From the NCBI RefSeq assembly GCF_020911945.1, contig NZ_CP087135.1:3383501-3447500 (forward strand): 64,000 nt of DNA, written 5' to 3'. The stretch comes from Flavobacterium galactosidilyticum. GTDB taxonomy: Bacteria; Bacteroidota; Bacteroidia; Flavobacteriales; Flavobacteriaceae. Shown piece after piece: positions 42,928-53,068 of this stretch. Within the stretch, counting starts at the first letter, position 1, and the number at the start of each line of letters is the position of its first letter. Both the position numbers and the translations under genes were made by a program. Below the pieces are notes generated by a model that did not search any database, was not told the origin of the DNA, and saw only the letters and a list, made by a program, of their open reading frames with translations.

Positions 42928-42960
42928 AAAAACCTATACTATTTGAAACAGTATAGGTTT
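42928..42960 (-). terminator. Terminator of ribH
   Basis: AAACCTATACT and AGTATAGGTTT form an 11-bp stem with a 9-nt loop; on the minus strand it is followed by a T-rich tract, 25 nt past the ribH stop. Confidence 0.8.
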
Positions 42961-42984
42961 AATAATTTACTACTAATTTACTAT

Positions 42985-43560
42985 TTATTCTTTTAATTCT
43001 AAAGGCCCTCCTTCTTCAATCTGAAGAGGTCCTGAAGACAACAAGTGTTGATTATCTATTTGGTGCGATAATGATGCTTGCTGACGAATAAAGGCCATTT
43101 TTATAGCTGCAATTGCTGCTTCTGTTCCTTTATTTCCATGAATACCACCGCTTCTATCAATGGATTGTTGCATCGTATTATCAGTCAAAACACAAAAAAT
43201 AACAGGAATATCAGTCTGTACGTTCAAATCCTTAATTCCTTGAGTCACGCCTTCACATACAAAATCAAAATGTTTTGTTTGTCCTTGAATCACACATCCA
43301 ATGGCTATAACAGCATCAACATTTTGAGTCTGCAACATTTTTTTAGAACCATATATCAATTCAAAACTTCCAGGAACATTCCAACGAATAATATGATGTG
43401 CTGGAACTTGATTTTCTAGAAATGCCTCAATAGCACCTTTGTAAAGTCCTTCAGTAATTGAATCATTCCATTCTGAAACAACAATCCCAAAACGAAAATT
43501 TTTCGCACTTGGAATTGAATTTTTATCGTACACAGATAAATTTTTATTTACAGTAGCCAT
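42985..43560 (-). CDS. ribH: 6,7-dimethyl-8-ribityllumazine synthase
   Basis: The 191-aa protein has the lumazine synthase motifs: FGIVVSEWNDSITEGLYKGA (substrate-binding Trp), the VPGSFELIYGSK phosphate/dihydroxybutanone-phosphate site, AIGCVIQGQTKHFDFVCEGVTQG with the catalytic His, and NTMQQSIDRSGG. It joins the pyrimidine and butanone phosphate in the penultimate step of riboflavin synthesis. The last 30 residues (HLLSSGPLQIEEGGPLELKE) are an extra tail not needed for the core. Its neighbour upstream is the TPR protein; in many Flavobacteria ribH and this TPR gene are adjacent. Confidence 0.96.
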   Translation of the reverse strand: MATVNKNLSVYDKNSIPSAKNFRFGIVVSEWNDSITEGLYKGAIEAFLENQVPAHHIIRWNVPGSFELIYGSKKMLQTQNVDAVIAIGCVIQGQTKHFDFVCEGVTQGIKDLNVQTDIPVIFCVLTDNTMQQSIDRSGGIHGNKGTEAAIAAIKMAFIRQQASLSHQIDNQHLLSSGPLQIEEGGPLELKE

Positions 43561-43685
43561 ATTAAAATTAGATTTTACAATTTAGAAGTTAAAGATACGA
43601 GAGAAGGTTAGAAATTACAAGTTTTTTGAAAAAAATTCAATAACTAAATAACTTCTAACCCCCACTATTTATAAACTAAAGTAGA

Positions 43686-44462
43686 CTACTGAGCTGATCC
43701 AATAAGAACGTCAATTGACGCTCCTTCTGGCGAACCATCATAATTATCTTTAATATCTGTAAAATATTTTAAAGCGTCTGATTTATTTCCCAATGCTAAA
43801 GCTGTTTTACCCGCTTTCAATAAAAAACGAGGCGTAGTAAAATCATTTTTATTCATATTAGCTGCTTTCACATAACTATCTAAAGCTTCTTTAGCTTGTT
43901 TTTTTTGTGAGTAAGCATCTCCAATTGCTCCTTCTGCCAATGCACCTAAAACGATGTCATCTGATTTGAATTTCTTCAAATAATCAATAGCTTCAGTATA
44001 TTTTCCAGTATTTAAGTAAGCGATACCGGCATAGTAGTTAGCTAAATTTCCAGCATCAGTACCTGAATATTCATCAGCAATTTTCAAAAATCCAAATTTA
44101 CCTTCAGAACCGTTCAAAGACAATTTATATAATGAATCGCTAGCTACACCATCAGTTGCTTTTTGGAAATTTTGTTGAGCAAGAAACATTTCGTTAGCGG
44201 CATCCTCTTGTTTTGGAGCAGCAATAAAACGTTGATACGCTAAATAACCAATAGTAATAATAGCAGCAGCAGCTACTAATCCAATAATAATCTTTTGGTT
44301 TTTAGCAACCCAGTCCTCAGTCATTGAAGCAGTTTCGTCTAATTTAGAAAAAACTTCAGCAGTTGTGCTATCTTTTTCATCAATTACAGTAGCTGTAACT
44401 GCGTCATCTTTAACTTCTTTTTCTTTTGGTGCTTTATATCCTCGTTTATTGAACGTTGCCAT
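43686..44462 (-). CDS. Membrane-anchored TPR protein (YfgM-like)
   Basis: The 258-aa protein has a charged N-terminus (1-55), one membrane helix (IIIGLVAAAAIITIGYLAY, about 58-76) and a C-terminal region of TPR repeats, with NYYAGIAYLNTGKYTEAIDYLKKF and AIGDAYSQKKQAKEALDSYVKAANM clearly visible. This layout matches YfgM/DUF2133-like proteins that help outer-membrane protein assembly or periplasmic chaperone networks. The function here is inferred. It is divergent from recF, with a candidate promoter 22 nt upstream. Confidence 0.85.
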   Translation of the reverse strand: MATFNKRGYKAPKEKEVKDDAVTATVIDEKDSTTAEVFSKLDETASMTEDWVAKNQKIIIGLVAAAAIITIGYLAYQRFIAAPKQEDAANEMFLAQQNFQKATDGVASDSLYKLSLNGSEGKFGFLKIADEYSGTDAGNLANYYAGIAYLNTGKYTEAIDYLKKFKSDDIVLGALAEGAIGDAYSQKKQAKEALDSYVKAANMNKNDFTTPRFLLKAGKTALALGNKSDALKYFTDIKDNYDGSPEGASIDVLIGSAQ

Positions 44463-44483
44463 TTTTTATAATTTAGTGAAGCG

Positions 44484-44491
44484 CAAAAATA
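44484..44491 (-). promoter_or_regulatory. Candidate -7 element of the TPR gene
   Basis: Minus-strand TATTTTTG, an exact TAnnTTTG match, 22 nt before the ATG. Confidence 0.5.
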
Positions 44492-44694
44492 AAATTTTTA
44501 TTCAAATTCACACAAGAAAAATACTTTAATATTAAAAAAAAACGTTATTGTGTATTCTTTCTCTATAAAGCCATTTTTTTTACCTTAGAAACAAGGGGAA
44601 AACCACTTTATATCGATATTTTTCAATAATTTGCACCCTCTTTAAAAAAGCTGTTCAAAAACAGCAGAATTCTCAATACCAGTAAGCTTTTCCC

Positions 44695-45774
44695 ATGTAT
44701 TTAAAAAACATTTCGCTCTTTAACTATAAAAATTTCTCAGAAGCAAATTTTAATTTTGACAACAAAATAAACTGTTTTGTAGGCAAAAACGGAATTGGAA
44801 AGACAAATGTTCTTGACGCAATCTATCATTTGTCGTACGGAAAAAGCTATTTCAACCCCTTAGCTGTTCAGAATATCAAACATGGTGAGGAGTTTTTCGT
44901 GATTGATGCTACTTTCGAAAAAAATGACAGAAGTGAACAAATAGTCTGTAGTTTAAAAAAGGGGCAAAAAAAAATATTGAAACGCAATGGGAAATCCTAC
45001 GAAAAATTCTCAGATCATATTGGTTTTATTCCTTTAGTTATAATTTCCCCAGCCGACAGAGATTTGATTGTAGAAGGAAGCGAAACCAGAAGAAAATTTA
45101 TGGATAGCGTGATTTCACAATTGGATTCACACTACTTACAGCAACTCATTCAATATCAAAAAGTAATGAGTCAACGCAATGCATTACTAAAGTATTTTGC
45201 TTTAAATCATGTTTTTGAAAACGACACTTTATCTATATATAATGAGCAGCTAAATGTTTTTGGGAACTATATTTTCGAAAAAAGGAACGAATTTATCGAA
45301 AAGTTCATTCCTATCTTCAACAAACATCATCAAACGATAACGGGTTCGCAGGAAACGGTCCAATTAGTATATGAAAGCCATTTGTTCGACAAAGATTTAC
45401 TGACACTTTTACAAGAAAACATTAATAAAGATCGCGCGCTGCATTATACAAGCGTGGGAATTCACAAAGATGATTTAGCTTTTCAAATTGATCATCATCC
45501 AATAAAGAAATTTGGCTCCCAAGGACAACAAAAAACCTATTTAATTGCTTTAAAATTAGCGCAATTTGAATTTCTAAAAAAGCAAAGTGGCGTGAAACCA
45601 ATTTTACTATTTGATGATATTTTCGATAAATTAGACGAAAGTCGGGTAGCCAAAATAATAGAAATGGTAAACAGCGACACCTTTGGTCAACTTTTTATTT
45701 CAGATACTCATCCTGAACGAACAGAAGCGATTTTAAAATCGACGCATCAAACCTATAAGATATTCAATTTATAA
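44695..45774 (+). CDS. recF: DNA replication and repair protein RecF
   Basis: The 359-aa protein has Walker [10 protein letters not shown] (about 30-38), the RecF/SMC signature GSQGQQKT near 275 and Walker [18 protein letters not shown] near 300. It binds gapped DNA, hydrolyses ATP and loads RecA with RecO and RecR. It is transcribed away from the TPR/ribH genes and is followed 24 nt later by the rhodanese-thioredoxin gene. A -7-like ATAATTTG lies about 65 nt upstream. Confidence 0.95.
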   Translation: MYLKNISLFNYKNFSEANFNFDNKINCFVGKNGIGKTNVLDAIYHLSYGKSYFNPLAVQNIKHGEEFFVIDATFEKNDRSEQIVCSLKKGQKKILKRNGKSYEKFSDHIGFIPLVIISPADRDLIVEGSETRRKFMDSVISQLDSHYLQQLIQYQKVMSQRNALLKYFALNHVFENDTLSIYNEQLNVFGNYIFEKRNEFIEKFIPIFNKHHQTITGSQETVQLVYESHLFDKDLLTLLQENINKDRALHYTSVGIHKDDLAFQIDHHPIKKFGSQGQQKTYLIALKLAQFEFLKKQSGVKPILLFDDIFDKLDESRVAKIIEMVNSDTFGQLFISDTHPERTEAILKSTHQTYKIFNL

Positions 45775-45798
45775 CTTTAATTTAGTATTCTATAATAT

Positions 45799-46554
45799 TT
45801 GAACACTAAAAAATTAACTAATTTAGCCTTATCAATTTTTAAAGTAAAACACAAAGTGAAATTCAATCCAAAAATACTCGCGATTATATCTTTTATTATT
45901 TTATCCTGCAACGGGCAAACATCAAAAGACAGTAAAACGATAGATGTAAAAACTTTTGCCGAAAAAATGGACGCAACTCCAAACGCACAAATTCTTGATG
46001 TACGAACTCCTGAAGAATTTTCGGGCTCACATATTGACAATGCCGTAAATGTTGATTGGTTAGGCGACAATTTTGTTGCTAGTGCAGAAAAATTAGATAA
46101 AACAAAACCAGTTTTCGTTTATTGTAAAAGTGGCGGCAGAAGTAAAAATGCAGCTAGCAAATTGCAAGAGCTCGGTTTCACAACCATATACGAATTGCAA
46201 GGTGGAATCCTAAAATGGGATGCTGAAGGAATGTCAAAACCAAGCGGTAAAACTATTGGTATGACCGTTGAAGAGTACAATAATTTAATAAAGTCAAATA
46301 AAAAAGTCCTGATAAACTTTTACGCAGAATGGTGTGCGCCGTGTAAAAAGATGACTCCTTACATCTCAAAAATGCAAAAAGAAGAAAATAGCGATGTTGC
46401 TATCATTCGACTAGATGCTGACAAAAACAAAACGCTTATGAATGCTATGAAAATCAGCGAACTCCCTACACTGTTTTTGTATGAGAAAGCCGAAAAAAAA
46501 TGGCAACACTCTGGTTTTATTAGCGAAGAAGATTTAAGAAAACAAATACAATAG
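45799..46554 (+). CDS. Rhodanese-thioredoxin fusion lipoprotein
   Basis: Start is uncertain: TTG at 45799 gives 251 aa; GTG at 45856 gives a shorter N-terminus with a neat lipobox (FIILSC), which makes the GTG attractive. After the lipobox comes a rhodanese domain (about 45-145) with VYCKSGGRS, whose Cys is the sulfur-accepting residue, and then a thioredoxin domain (about 155-250) with the active site WCAPCKK. Both active sites look intact. It is probably anchored to the periplasmic side of the membrane, where it could handle disulfides or sulfur transfer. The gene ends 6 nt before the DUF2461 gene. Confidence 0.85.
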   Translation: MNTKKLTNLALSIFKVKHKVKFNPKILAIISFIILSCNGQTSKDSKTIDVKTFAEKMDATPNAQILDVRTPEEFSGSHIDNAVNVDWLGDNFVASAEKLDKTKPVFVYCKSGGRSKNAASKLQELGFTTIYELQGGILKWDAEGMSKPSGKTIGMTVEEYNNLIKSNKKVLINFYAEWCAPCKKMTPYISKMQKEENSDVAIIRLDADKNKTLMNAMKISELPTLFLYEKAEKKWQHSGFISEEDLRKQIQ

Positions 46555-46560
46555 CACAAA

Positions 46561-47232
46561 ATGCTTTCAAAAGAAACATTACAATTTCTGGAAGATTTAA
46601 AAGCGAATAACAATCGCGATTGGTTTTTAGAAAACAAAAAACGATACGAGATATTCAAAAAAGACTATCAACAATTGACATCTGACTTATTGGATGCGCT
46701 AAAGCCGTTAGATTCTTCGCTGGAAATGCTAGAAGTCAAAAACTGCACTTTTAGAATCAATCGTGATATTCGATTTTCAAAAGATAAAACCCCTTACAAA
46801 ACACACTTAGGCTTTTGGTTCTCCTCAGGAACTAAAGGCTTAAACCGTTCAGGCTATTACATTCACTTAGAAAAAGAAGCTAGCTTTATTGCAGGGGGAT
46901 TATATTGTCCGGAAGCGGATGATTTAAAAAAAATGCGAAAAGAAATTGCGTTCTTCCACGAGGATTTAGAAGCTATATTAAACGATAAAAATTTCAAGAA
47001 AGAATTCAAGGATTTTGATCGTAACGAAAAAAACACCTTAAAAAATCCACCTAGAGGTTTTGAAAAAGAGCATCCAGCTATTGAATTGTTAAAATTAAAA
47101 AGCTTTGAATCTTCTCAAAAGATTGATTTCAATACTGTTACTAAGAAAGATTTTGTTACCGTAATGACTCAAAAATTAATTGTATTAAAACCATTAAATG
47201 ATTTTATAAATCGAGCTTTAACGACGGAATAA
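46561..47232 (+). CDS. DUF2461 protein
   Basis: The 223-aa protein fits DUF2461: LQFLEDLKANNNRDWFLENKKRYE at the N-terminus, FRINRDIRFSKDKTPYKTHLGFWF in the middle, then YYIHLEKEASFIAGGLYCPEADDLKKMRKEI. The family is widespread in Bacteroidota and no function is established. It starts 6 nt after the rhodanese-thioredoxin gene and is followed after 5 nt by a glycosyltransferase gene, all on the same strand. Confidence 0.92.
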   Translation: MLSKETLQFLEDLKANNNRDWFLENKKRYEIFKKDYQQLTSDLLDALKPLDSSLEMLEVKNCTFRINRDIRFSKDKTPYKTHLGFWFSSGTKGLNRSGYYIHLEKEASFIAGGLYCPEADDLKKMRKEIAFFHEDLEAILNDKNFKKEFKDFDRNEKNTLKNPPRGFEKEHPAIELLKLKSFESSQKIDFNTVTKKDFVTVMTQKLIVLKPLNDFINRALTTE

Positions 47233-47237
47233 CGATA

Positions 47238-48308
47238 ATGAAAAAAAGGAAAATACTTTTTCTTGGAGAATCCTACAGGGCCGATGCTATCACGTGGATG
47301 AATGGACTAAAGGAATTTGGCGATTTCGAAATCATTACTTGGGAGTTACAAACCTCAAATAAAGGAATTAAAAACAGAATTTTAAGAATTATAGAATTTC
47401 TATTTGCGATAGTTAAAATTAAAGAAATAATTAAATCTAAAAAAAAACCGGATATGATTATTGCAGAACGAACAACCAGTTACGGCTTTCTTGCTGCAAT
47501 ATCAGGAATACAACCCGTAGCAATAGCACAACAAGGCATAACTGATTTATGGCCAGAAAAATCCATCTTAAAATCGTTTAAAAAAAACATTCAACAATAT
47601 GCTTTCAAAAAAGCAGATTTAATTCACGCTTGGGGATCTGTAATGACAATTTCCATGAAAGAGAATAATGTTGACATGAATAAAGTTTTGGTTTTGCCTA
47701 AGGGAATTGATTTGACAAAATTTAAAAACAACAACACAGCACCTTCACAGAAAATTTGCGCCATTGTCACGCGCTCTTTATTGCCTGAATATCGCCATTC
47801 AACCATCCTGAAAGCATTTGCTGTTTTACATCAAAAAGGAATAGATTTTTTACTTACCATCATTGGTGATGGAAACCAACTTAACACTTTGAAAGAACTG
47901 GCAAAAAAACTAAACATTGATGAGAAAGTAATTTTTACTGGTAGAATACCAAATTCTGATTTACCAAAATTATTACAGCAATCAAATATATACATCAGCA
48001 TGCCGATAACCGAAGGAGTTTCGGCTTCATTGTTTGAGGCAATGGCTTGCAACTGCTACCCTATTGTAACGGATATTGCGGGAAACCAAAGTTGGATAAC
48101 ACATGGTGAAAATGGACAGCTTATTGCAATTGATGACCATGAAAATCTTGCAGAAGAAATACTATGGTCCTTTGAAAATAATTCCTTTCGTGAGCAAGCC
48201 GTTGTTAAAAACAGACATTTTGTAGAAGAAAATGCTAATTACGCCATAAATATGAAAATAATTTCAGACACTTACCATGAATTAATCAATACTAAAAGTA
48301 CTAATTAA
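47238..48308 (+). CDS. Glycosyltransferase family 4
   Basis: The 356-aa protein has a GT-B fold with the GT4 signatures: the donor-binding IIGDGNQLNTLKELAKKLNI region and VIFTGRIPNSDLPKLLQQSNIYISMPITEGVSASLFEAMACNCYPIVTDI with the EX7E pair (E in TEGVSASLFEA). It is probably a retaining transferase acting on a lipid-linked or surface glycan. It is 2 nt from the asparagine-synthetase gene, a pairing also seen in surface polysaccharide loci. Confidence 0.88.
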   Translation: MKKRKILFLGESYRADAITWMNGLKEFGDFEIITWELQTSNKGIKNRILRIIEFLFAIVKIKEIIKSKKKPDMIIAERTTSYGFLAAISGIQPVAIAQQGITDLWPEKSILKSFKKNIQQYAFKKADLIHAWGSVMTISMKENNVDMNKVLVLPKGIDLTKFKNNNTAPSQKICAIVTRSLLPEYRHSTILKAFAVLHQKGIDFLLTIIGDGNQLNTLKELAKKLNIDEKVIFTGRIPNSDLPKLLQQSNIYISMPITEGVSASLFEAMACNCYPIVTDIAGNQSWITHGENGQLIAIDDHENLAEEILWSFENNSFREQAVVKNRHFVEENANYAINMKIISDTYHELINTKSTN

Positions 48309-48310
48309 GT

Positions 48311-50158
48311 ATGTGTGGAATTAATGGTATGTTTCATTTACAAGCCCAAAAGAAAGTAGACGAACGCATTTTGACAAAAATGCGGGATTCACTGCAGCAT
48401 CGTGGTCCTGACGATAAAGGGATATTTATAGATCGCAATATAGGACTTGGCCATAGAAGACTTTCCATTCTAGATGTTTCTGCTGCTGGCCATCAACCTT
48501 TTTTTTCAGATAATGGGAGATTTGTCCTGACCTATAATGGCGAAATCTATAACTACAAAGAATTCTATTCAGAATTAACAAGAAATGGATTTAACATTAA
48601 AACCAACTCGGACACAGAGGTTTTGATAAAATTATTTGAATTACATGGCTTAAAAATGCTTCACCGGCTCAACGGAATGTTTGCATTTGCCATTTGGGAT
48701 AAATTAGAAAAAAAATTGACTATTGTCAGAGATCGAATGGGTGTAAAACCATTATATTACACGTTTAATGATGACACCTTTTATTTCGCATCAGAACAAA
48801 AAGCACTATTTACTGCCGGCATTCCACTAAAAATTGCGCAACAGGGACTTGAAGAATATATTTTTAATCGATTTGTCGCCGGTAAAAATACACTTTATCA
48901 AAATATACATAAAGTGCTGCCAGGACATGCAATGACGATCCATGAAGGAGGAAAGACAACTACAGAAAAATGGTGGAATCTAAAAAGTGAAATAACAAAC
49001 CAACCTGCTATTAAAAATCCTATCGAATGGTTCAGAGAAACTTTTGACGACTCTGTTAGACTGCGAATGGTTAGCGATGTCCCTGTAGGGGTTTTATTAA
49101 GTGGCGGATTGGATTCCTCTTCCATAATGAGTTCGTTATATCACCAGCATTTTACAGGAATACAGAGTTTTAATATGGGTTTTAAAGAAAAGGCGCACAA
49201 TGAAGCACATTTAGCCAAAATGCTGGCTGAAAAATTAGACTATGATTTTCAAACCATGCAATTAGAAGACAATGATCTCTATAACCAATTAATAAGCGTA
49301 ACCTATTAGCAGGATGAACCCATAACGCACTTAAGCGAACCGCATATTTTGGCTGTTTCTCAAATGGCAAAACCGGCTGCAAAAGTATTGCTTTCAGGCG
49401 AAGGCGCTGATGAATTAATGGGAGGTTATGTTCGCTATAAAGCTTTAAAGCATCCGTCCTTATTAAATGCGATCGCGGTATTTAGCAATTTAGATTTCGT
49501 AACTAAACAACACCGCTATGATAAGTTAACTCGTTATGCACAAATCACTAAAAAATCAGATCTAGTTATCTATAACGGCTCCAATATTTACCCCCAGGAT
49601 ATCAGTAAAACATACGGAATCAACACGCTACCAAACAACGAATATAGAAAAGAAATATACAACGAGGCAAAATCTTTATATCCTAACAACTTACGTAGGC
49701 AAGCGCTTTATTTTGACCAACATACTTATTTATGTTCTCTTCTTGACAGAAATGATCGCTGTACTATGGGAGCCTCTATCGAGTGTAGAGAACCTTTTTT
49801 AGACCCTAGGTTAGTTATAGGATTAGGCTCTCTAGAAGATCGCTGGCTTTTTTCTGGTACGAAATCGAAATACATTTTAAAAACGGCAATGGCAGAACGA
49901 TTGCCTGATCAAATCTTGAAATTTAAAAAGGTGGGATTGAGTGCTCCTTGGGGAGATTATATCACAAAAAGCCCAGCATTTAAAGAAGAATTAGAATCTT
50001 TTATAAAAAGTGATATTTTTCAAATACCCTACTTGGAGCACATCGATATAAAGAAACTTGTGAAAAATTTAAAAAATGGAGATAATCGAATGACAGTGTA
50101 CATTATGCCCTTATTTTCTCTGCATATATGGATGAAAACATATACAACTAAATTTTAA
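48311..50158 (+). pseudogene. Asparagine synthetase (glutamine-hydrolysing), interrupted by a TAG stop
   Basis: Two in-frame pieces (48311-49309 and 49310-50158) form one AsnB-type protein of 615 codons. The first contains the amidotransferase domain beginning with MCGINGMFH (catalytic Cys2), LQHRGPDDKG and SVDT-type SDTEV; the second continues the synthetase domain with LLSGEGADELMGG, LDRNDRCTMGASIECREPFLDPR. The interruption is a TAG at 49307 in the conserved stretch VTY-x-QDEP. It is one substitution from Tyr (TAT, TAC) or Gln (CAG). Without suppression, the ATP-binding half is lost, so the gene is probably inactive. AsnB-like genes next to glycosyltransferases often amidate surface glycans. 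Sequencing error cannot be excluded. Confidence 0.85.
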
Positions 50159-50200
50159 TTCTTACTTTTGAATTTAGGATTCAAAAAAGCCAAATATTTC

Positions 50201-51214
50201 ATGGAAATACAACATCATTTTTCTTTAAAAAATTACAATACATTTGGCATTGAAGCCAAAGCAAAACAATTTATAGCAGTTCATTCCACCGAGGAATTAA
50301 AAGACATTTTAGAGCAAAAGAAAGCAGATAAAAAATTTATTTTAGGTGGTGGTAGTAACATGCTTTTGACTAAAGATATTGATGCACTTGTTATCCATAT
50401 TGATTTGAAAGGCAAAAATATCATCAAAGAAAATGACGATTTTGTATGGGTAGAAAGTCAAGCTGGCGAAAACTGGCATGAATTTGTACTTTGGACAATT
50501 GATCAGGATTTTGGTGGATTGGAAAACATGTCTCTTATCCCTGGAAATGTAGGAACCACACCAGTGCAAAATATTGGCGCGTATGGAACAGAAATAAAAG
50601 ACACGTTTGTTTCCTGTCAGGCAATTACAATAGAAAATCAGGAGATAAAAAGCTTCTTGAAAGAAGAATGTAATTTTGGATATCGAGAAAGTATTTTCAA
50701 AAATGATGCGAAAGACCAATACATTATAACGTCGGTAGTTTTTAAATTGACTAAGAAAAACCATAAGATCAATACTTCTTATGGAGATATAGCAGCGGAA
50801 CTAGCTAGAAACAATAGAACTGAACCAACACTAAAAGATGTCAGTAACGCTGTAATTAGTATTCGTAGAAGTAAATTACCAGATCCAAAAGAACTGGGAA
50901 ATAGCGGTAGTTTCTTTAAGAACCCAATTTTATTAAAATCAGATTTCGAGAAAATATATCAACAATTTCCAGAAATGAAATATTACGAAATTTCAGAAAC
51001 TGAAGTTAAAGTTCCTGCAGGTTGGCTAATTGAACAAGCCGGTTTTAAAGGAAAACGCTTTGGCGACGCTGGAATTCATAAAAATCAAGCTTTAGTTTTA
51101 GTAAATTACGGCAATGCAACTGGAGCGGAAATCTTGAATGTTTCAAAAGATATTCAAGAAACTGTTTTCAAGAAATTCGGTATTCATATTGAAGCTGAAG
51201 TAAATGTAATTTAA
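50201..51214 (+). CDS. murB: UDP-N-acetylenolpyruvoylglucosamine reductase
   Basis: ATG 50201 (MEIQHHFSLKNYNTFGIEAKA) matches the MurB N-terminus; a TTG at 50168 would add an unrelated leader. The 337-aa protein has the FAD-binding GGGSNMLL (about 56-63), SLIPGNVGTTPVQNIGAYGTEIKD, the FGYRESIFK motif and NSGSFFKNP with the catalytic Ser, then the final Glu-containing C-terminus. It reduces UDP-GlcNAc-enolpyruvate to UDP-MurNAc in peptidoglycan synthesis. It is typical in length for type I/Ib enzymes. Confidence 0.96.
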   Translation: MEIQHHFSLKNYNTFGIEAKAKQFIAVHSTEELKDILEQKKADKKFILGGGSNMLLTKDIDALVIHIDLKGKNIIKENDDFVWVESQAGENWHEFVLWTIDQDFGGLENMSLIPGNVGTTPVQNIGAYGTEIKDTFVSCQAITIENQEIKSFLKEECNFGYRESIFKNDAKDQYIITSVVFKLTKKNHKINTSYGDIAAELARNNRTEPTLKDVSNAVISIRRSKLPDPKELGNSGSFFKNPILLKSDFEKIYQQFPEMKYYEISETEVKVPAGWLIEQAGFKGKRFGDAGIHKNQALVLVNYGNATGAEILNVSKDIQETVFKKFGIHIEAEVNVI

Positions 51215-51247
51215 AAAAAATTATCAATACTAAAATTCCAAATTCCA

Positions 51248-51862
51248 ATGTACACACCTGATATTTACAAAAACGAAAATCAAGAAGAAATTGAAAAATT
51301 TCTGCAAGAAAATAGTTTTGGTATTCTAATAAATCAAACTAATGGGAAATTGTGGGCTACTCATATTCCCTTAGAGCTGGCAATCAATAGAGAAGGAAAA
51401 GCTATTTTAGAAGGTCATATTTCTAAAGAAAATTTGCAATGGAATGGTTTTTTAGAAAGTAACGAAGTTTTAGCTGTATTTTCGGGACCACATTCCTACA
51501 TATCTTCATCCTGGTATGACCATGAAAATGTGCCTACCTGGAATTATATCGCCGTTCATGTTTATGGAAAACTAAAAATAATTGAAGGTCAAGCTGTGAT
51601 TGAATCTTTGAAAAAATTAGTTAATAAATACGAACAAAAATATGAGAACCCAACTCGCATAGAAGATTTATCAGAAAAAACAATGCTGCAAGCACGTGGA
51701 ATTGTGGCTTTTGAAATTGAAATTGACGAAATCCAGGCTACGAGAAAAATGTCCCAAAATCGAGATTCTAAAAATTATCAAAATATCATTTCAGAATTAG
51801 AAAAAAATAATACTGCTGACTCTCTTGCAACTGCAAATGAGATGAAAAAATGCCCTATGTAA
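51248..51862 (+). CDS. PaiB-like FMN-binding protein
   Basis: The 204-aa protein has the PaiB/FMN-binding split-barrel pattern: MYTPDIYKNENQEEIEKFLQEN, FGILINQTNGKLWATHIPLEL, LEGHISKENLQW, LAVFSGPHSYISSSWY and VPTWNYIAVHVYGKL. Family members bind FMN and were named after the Bacillus PaiB regulator of sporulation and protease genes; in Flavobacteria the role is unknown. It is 33 nt from murB and is not obviously part of an operon with the next gene, which has its own promoter. Confidence 0.88.
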   Translation: MYTPDIYKNENQEEIEKFLQENSFGILINQTNGKLWATHIPLELAINREGKAILEGHISKENLQWNGFLESNEVLAVFSGPHSYISSSWYDHENVPTWNYIAVHVYGKLKIIEGQAVIESLKKLVNKYEQKYENPTRIEDLSEKTMLQARGIVAFEIEIDEIQATRKMSQNRDSKNYQNIISELEKNNTADSLATANEMKKCPM

Positions 51863-51912
51863 ATTCTTCGAAATTCATAAATTTATAATTTACAATTCAT
51901 AATTGTATTTCA

Positions 51913-51920
51913 TACCTTTG
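51913..51920 (+). promoter_or_regulatory. Candidate -7 element of the GT2-sigma unit
   Basis: TACCTTTG, an exact TAnnTTTG match, 41 nt before the GT2 ATG. Confidence 0.5.
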
Positions 51921-51961
51921 CACTTTCTTAAAAACTGGGAATTAAATCACACAAAACTCTG

Positions 51962-53068
51962 ATGCTTATTATTATTCTTTACTTTTTTATATTTATTGTT
52001 GCGGTTCAAATTTTATATTATTTAGGTATTTTTGGCACTTTTGCTTTCGCCAAAGCACAAAAGGTATCGCCGAAAAAAATACCAATTTCTGTAATCGTTT
52101 GTGCTAAAAACGAAGAGGAAAACGTGGCTAATTTTATTCCTTTACTCGCGGAACAAAACTATCCTGATTTTGAAATTGTCTTAATTGACGATGCTTCAAG
52201 TGACAATACTTTAGCCCTTTTTGAAAGTTTTGAAAAACAATATCCTAATATTCGTTTAGTTAAAGTACAGAATAATGAAGCTTTTTGGGGCAATAAGAAA
52301 TATGCCTTAACTTTAGGAATTAAAGCAGCTAAAAAAGAATATTTATTATTCACTGACGCAGATTGTTATCCCACTTCACAAGACTGGATAACAGCCATGA
52401 GTTCACAGTTTACCATGCAAAAAACAATCGTTTTGGGTTATGGTAAATATGAAAAAATTGCCCATTCTTTTTTAAATAAAATAATTCGATTTGAAACATT
52501 GCTAACTGCAATTCAATATTTCTCTTGGGCAAAGTCAGGCCATCCTTATATGGGTGTGGGAAGAAATTTAGCGTACAAAAAAGAGGAGTTCTTCAATGTA
52601 AATGGATTCATTGAACATATGCAAATTCGTTCTGGCGATGATGATCTATTTGTAAACCAAGCAGCAACTGCTAAAAATACAACAATTGCATTTACTCCTG
52701 AAAGCATCACATTATCTAAACCAAAAACGACTTATAAGGAATGGATTATTCAAAAAAGAAGGCATGTAGCGACTGCTAATTATTATAAATCTTTTGATAA
52801 ATTACAATTAGGACTTTTCTATTTTTCGCAATTATCATTTATAATACTACCAATCATTTTATTAGCATTCGAATTTCAATGGATATTAGTACTAAGTTTA
52901 ATAGGATTACGTTATCTTATTACCTGGCTTGTAGTAGGGTTTTCGGCGGGTAAATTAAAAGAAAAAGATGTTGTTTATTGGTATCCTATAATTGAATTAG
53001 TACTCATATTTACCCAAATTAATATCTTCATAACAAATATATTCTCAAAACCAGTACATTGGAAATAA
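51962..53068 (+). CDS. Glycosyltransferase family 2, membrane-bound
   Basis: The 368-aa protein has an N-terminal membrane helix (1-25), a GT-A domain with ISVIVCAKNEEENV, DFEIVLIDDASSDNT, and the metal-binding TDADC (about 136), then the acceptor motif QKRRHVA (QxxRW-like, about 262) and two C-terminal membrane helices. This architecture is typical of processive or lipid-linked GT2 enzymes. The last 10 nt overlap the start of the sigma-factor gene. Confidence 0.88.
   Translation: MLIIILYFFIFIVAVQILYYLGIFGTFAFAKAQKVSPKKIPISVIVCAKNEEENVANFIPLLAEQNYPDFEIVLIDDASSDNTLALFESFEKQYPNIRLVKVQNNEAFWGNKKYALTLGIKAAKKEYLLFTDADCYPTSQDWITAMSSQFTMQKTIVLGYGKYEKIAHSFLNKIIRFETLLTAIQYFSWAKSGHPYMGVGRNLAYKKEEFFNVNGFIEHMQIRSGDDDLFVNQAATAKNTTIAFTPESITLSKPKTTYKEWIIQKRRHVATANYYKSFDKLQLGLFYFSQLSFIILPIILLAFEFQWILVLSLIGLRYLITWLVVGFSAGKLKEKDVVYWYPIIELVLIFTQINIFITNIFSKPVHWK

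Noticed and set aside
42985..43560. FMN riboswitch before ribH
   Set aside because: The 5' region lacks the conserved aptamer boxes and is only about 125 nt including the TPR gene end.
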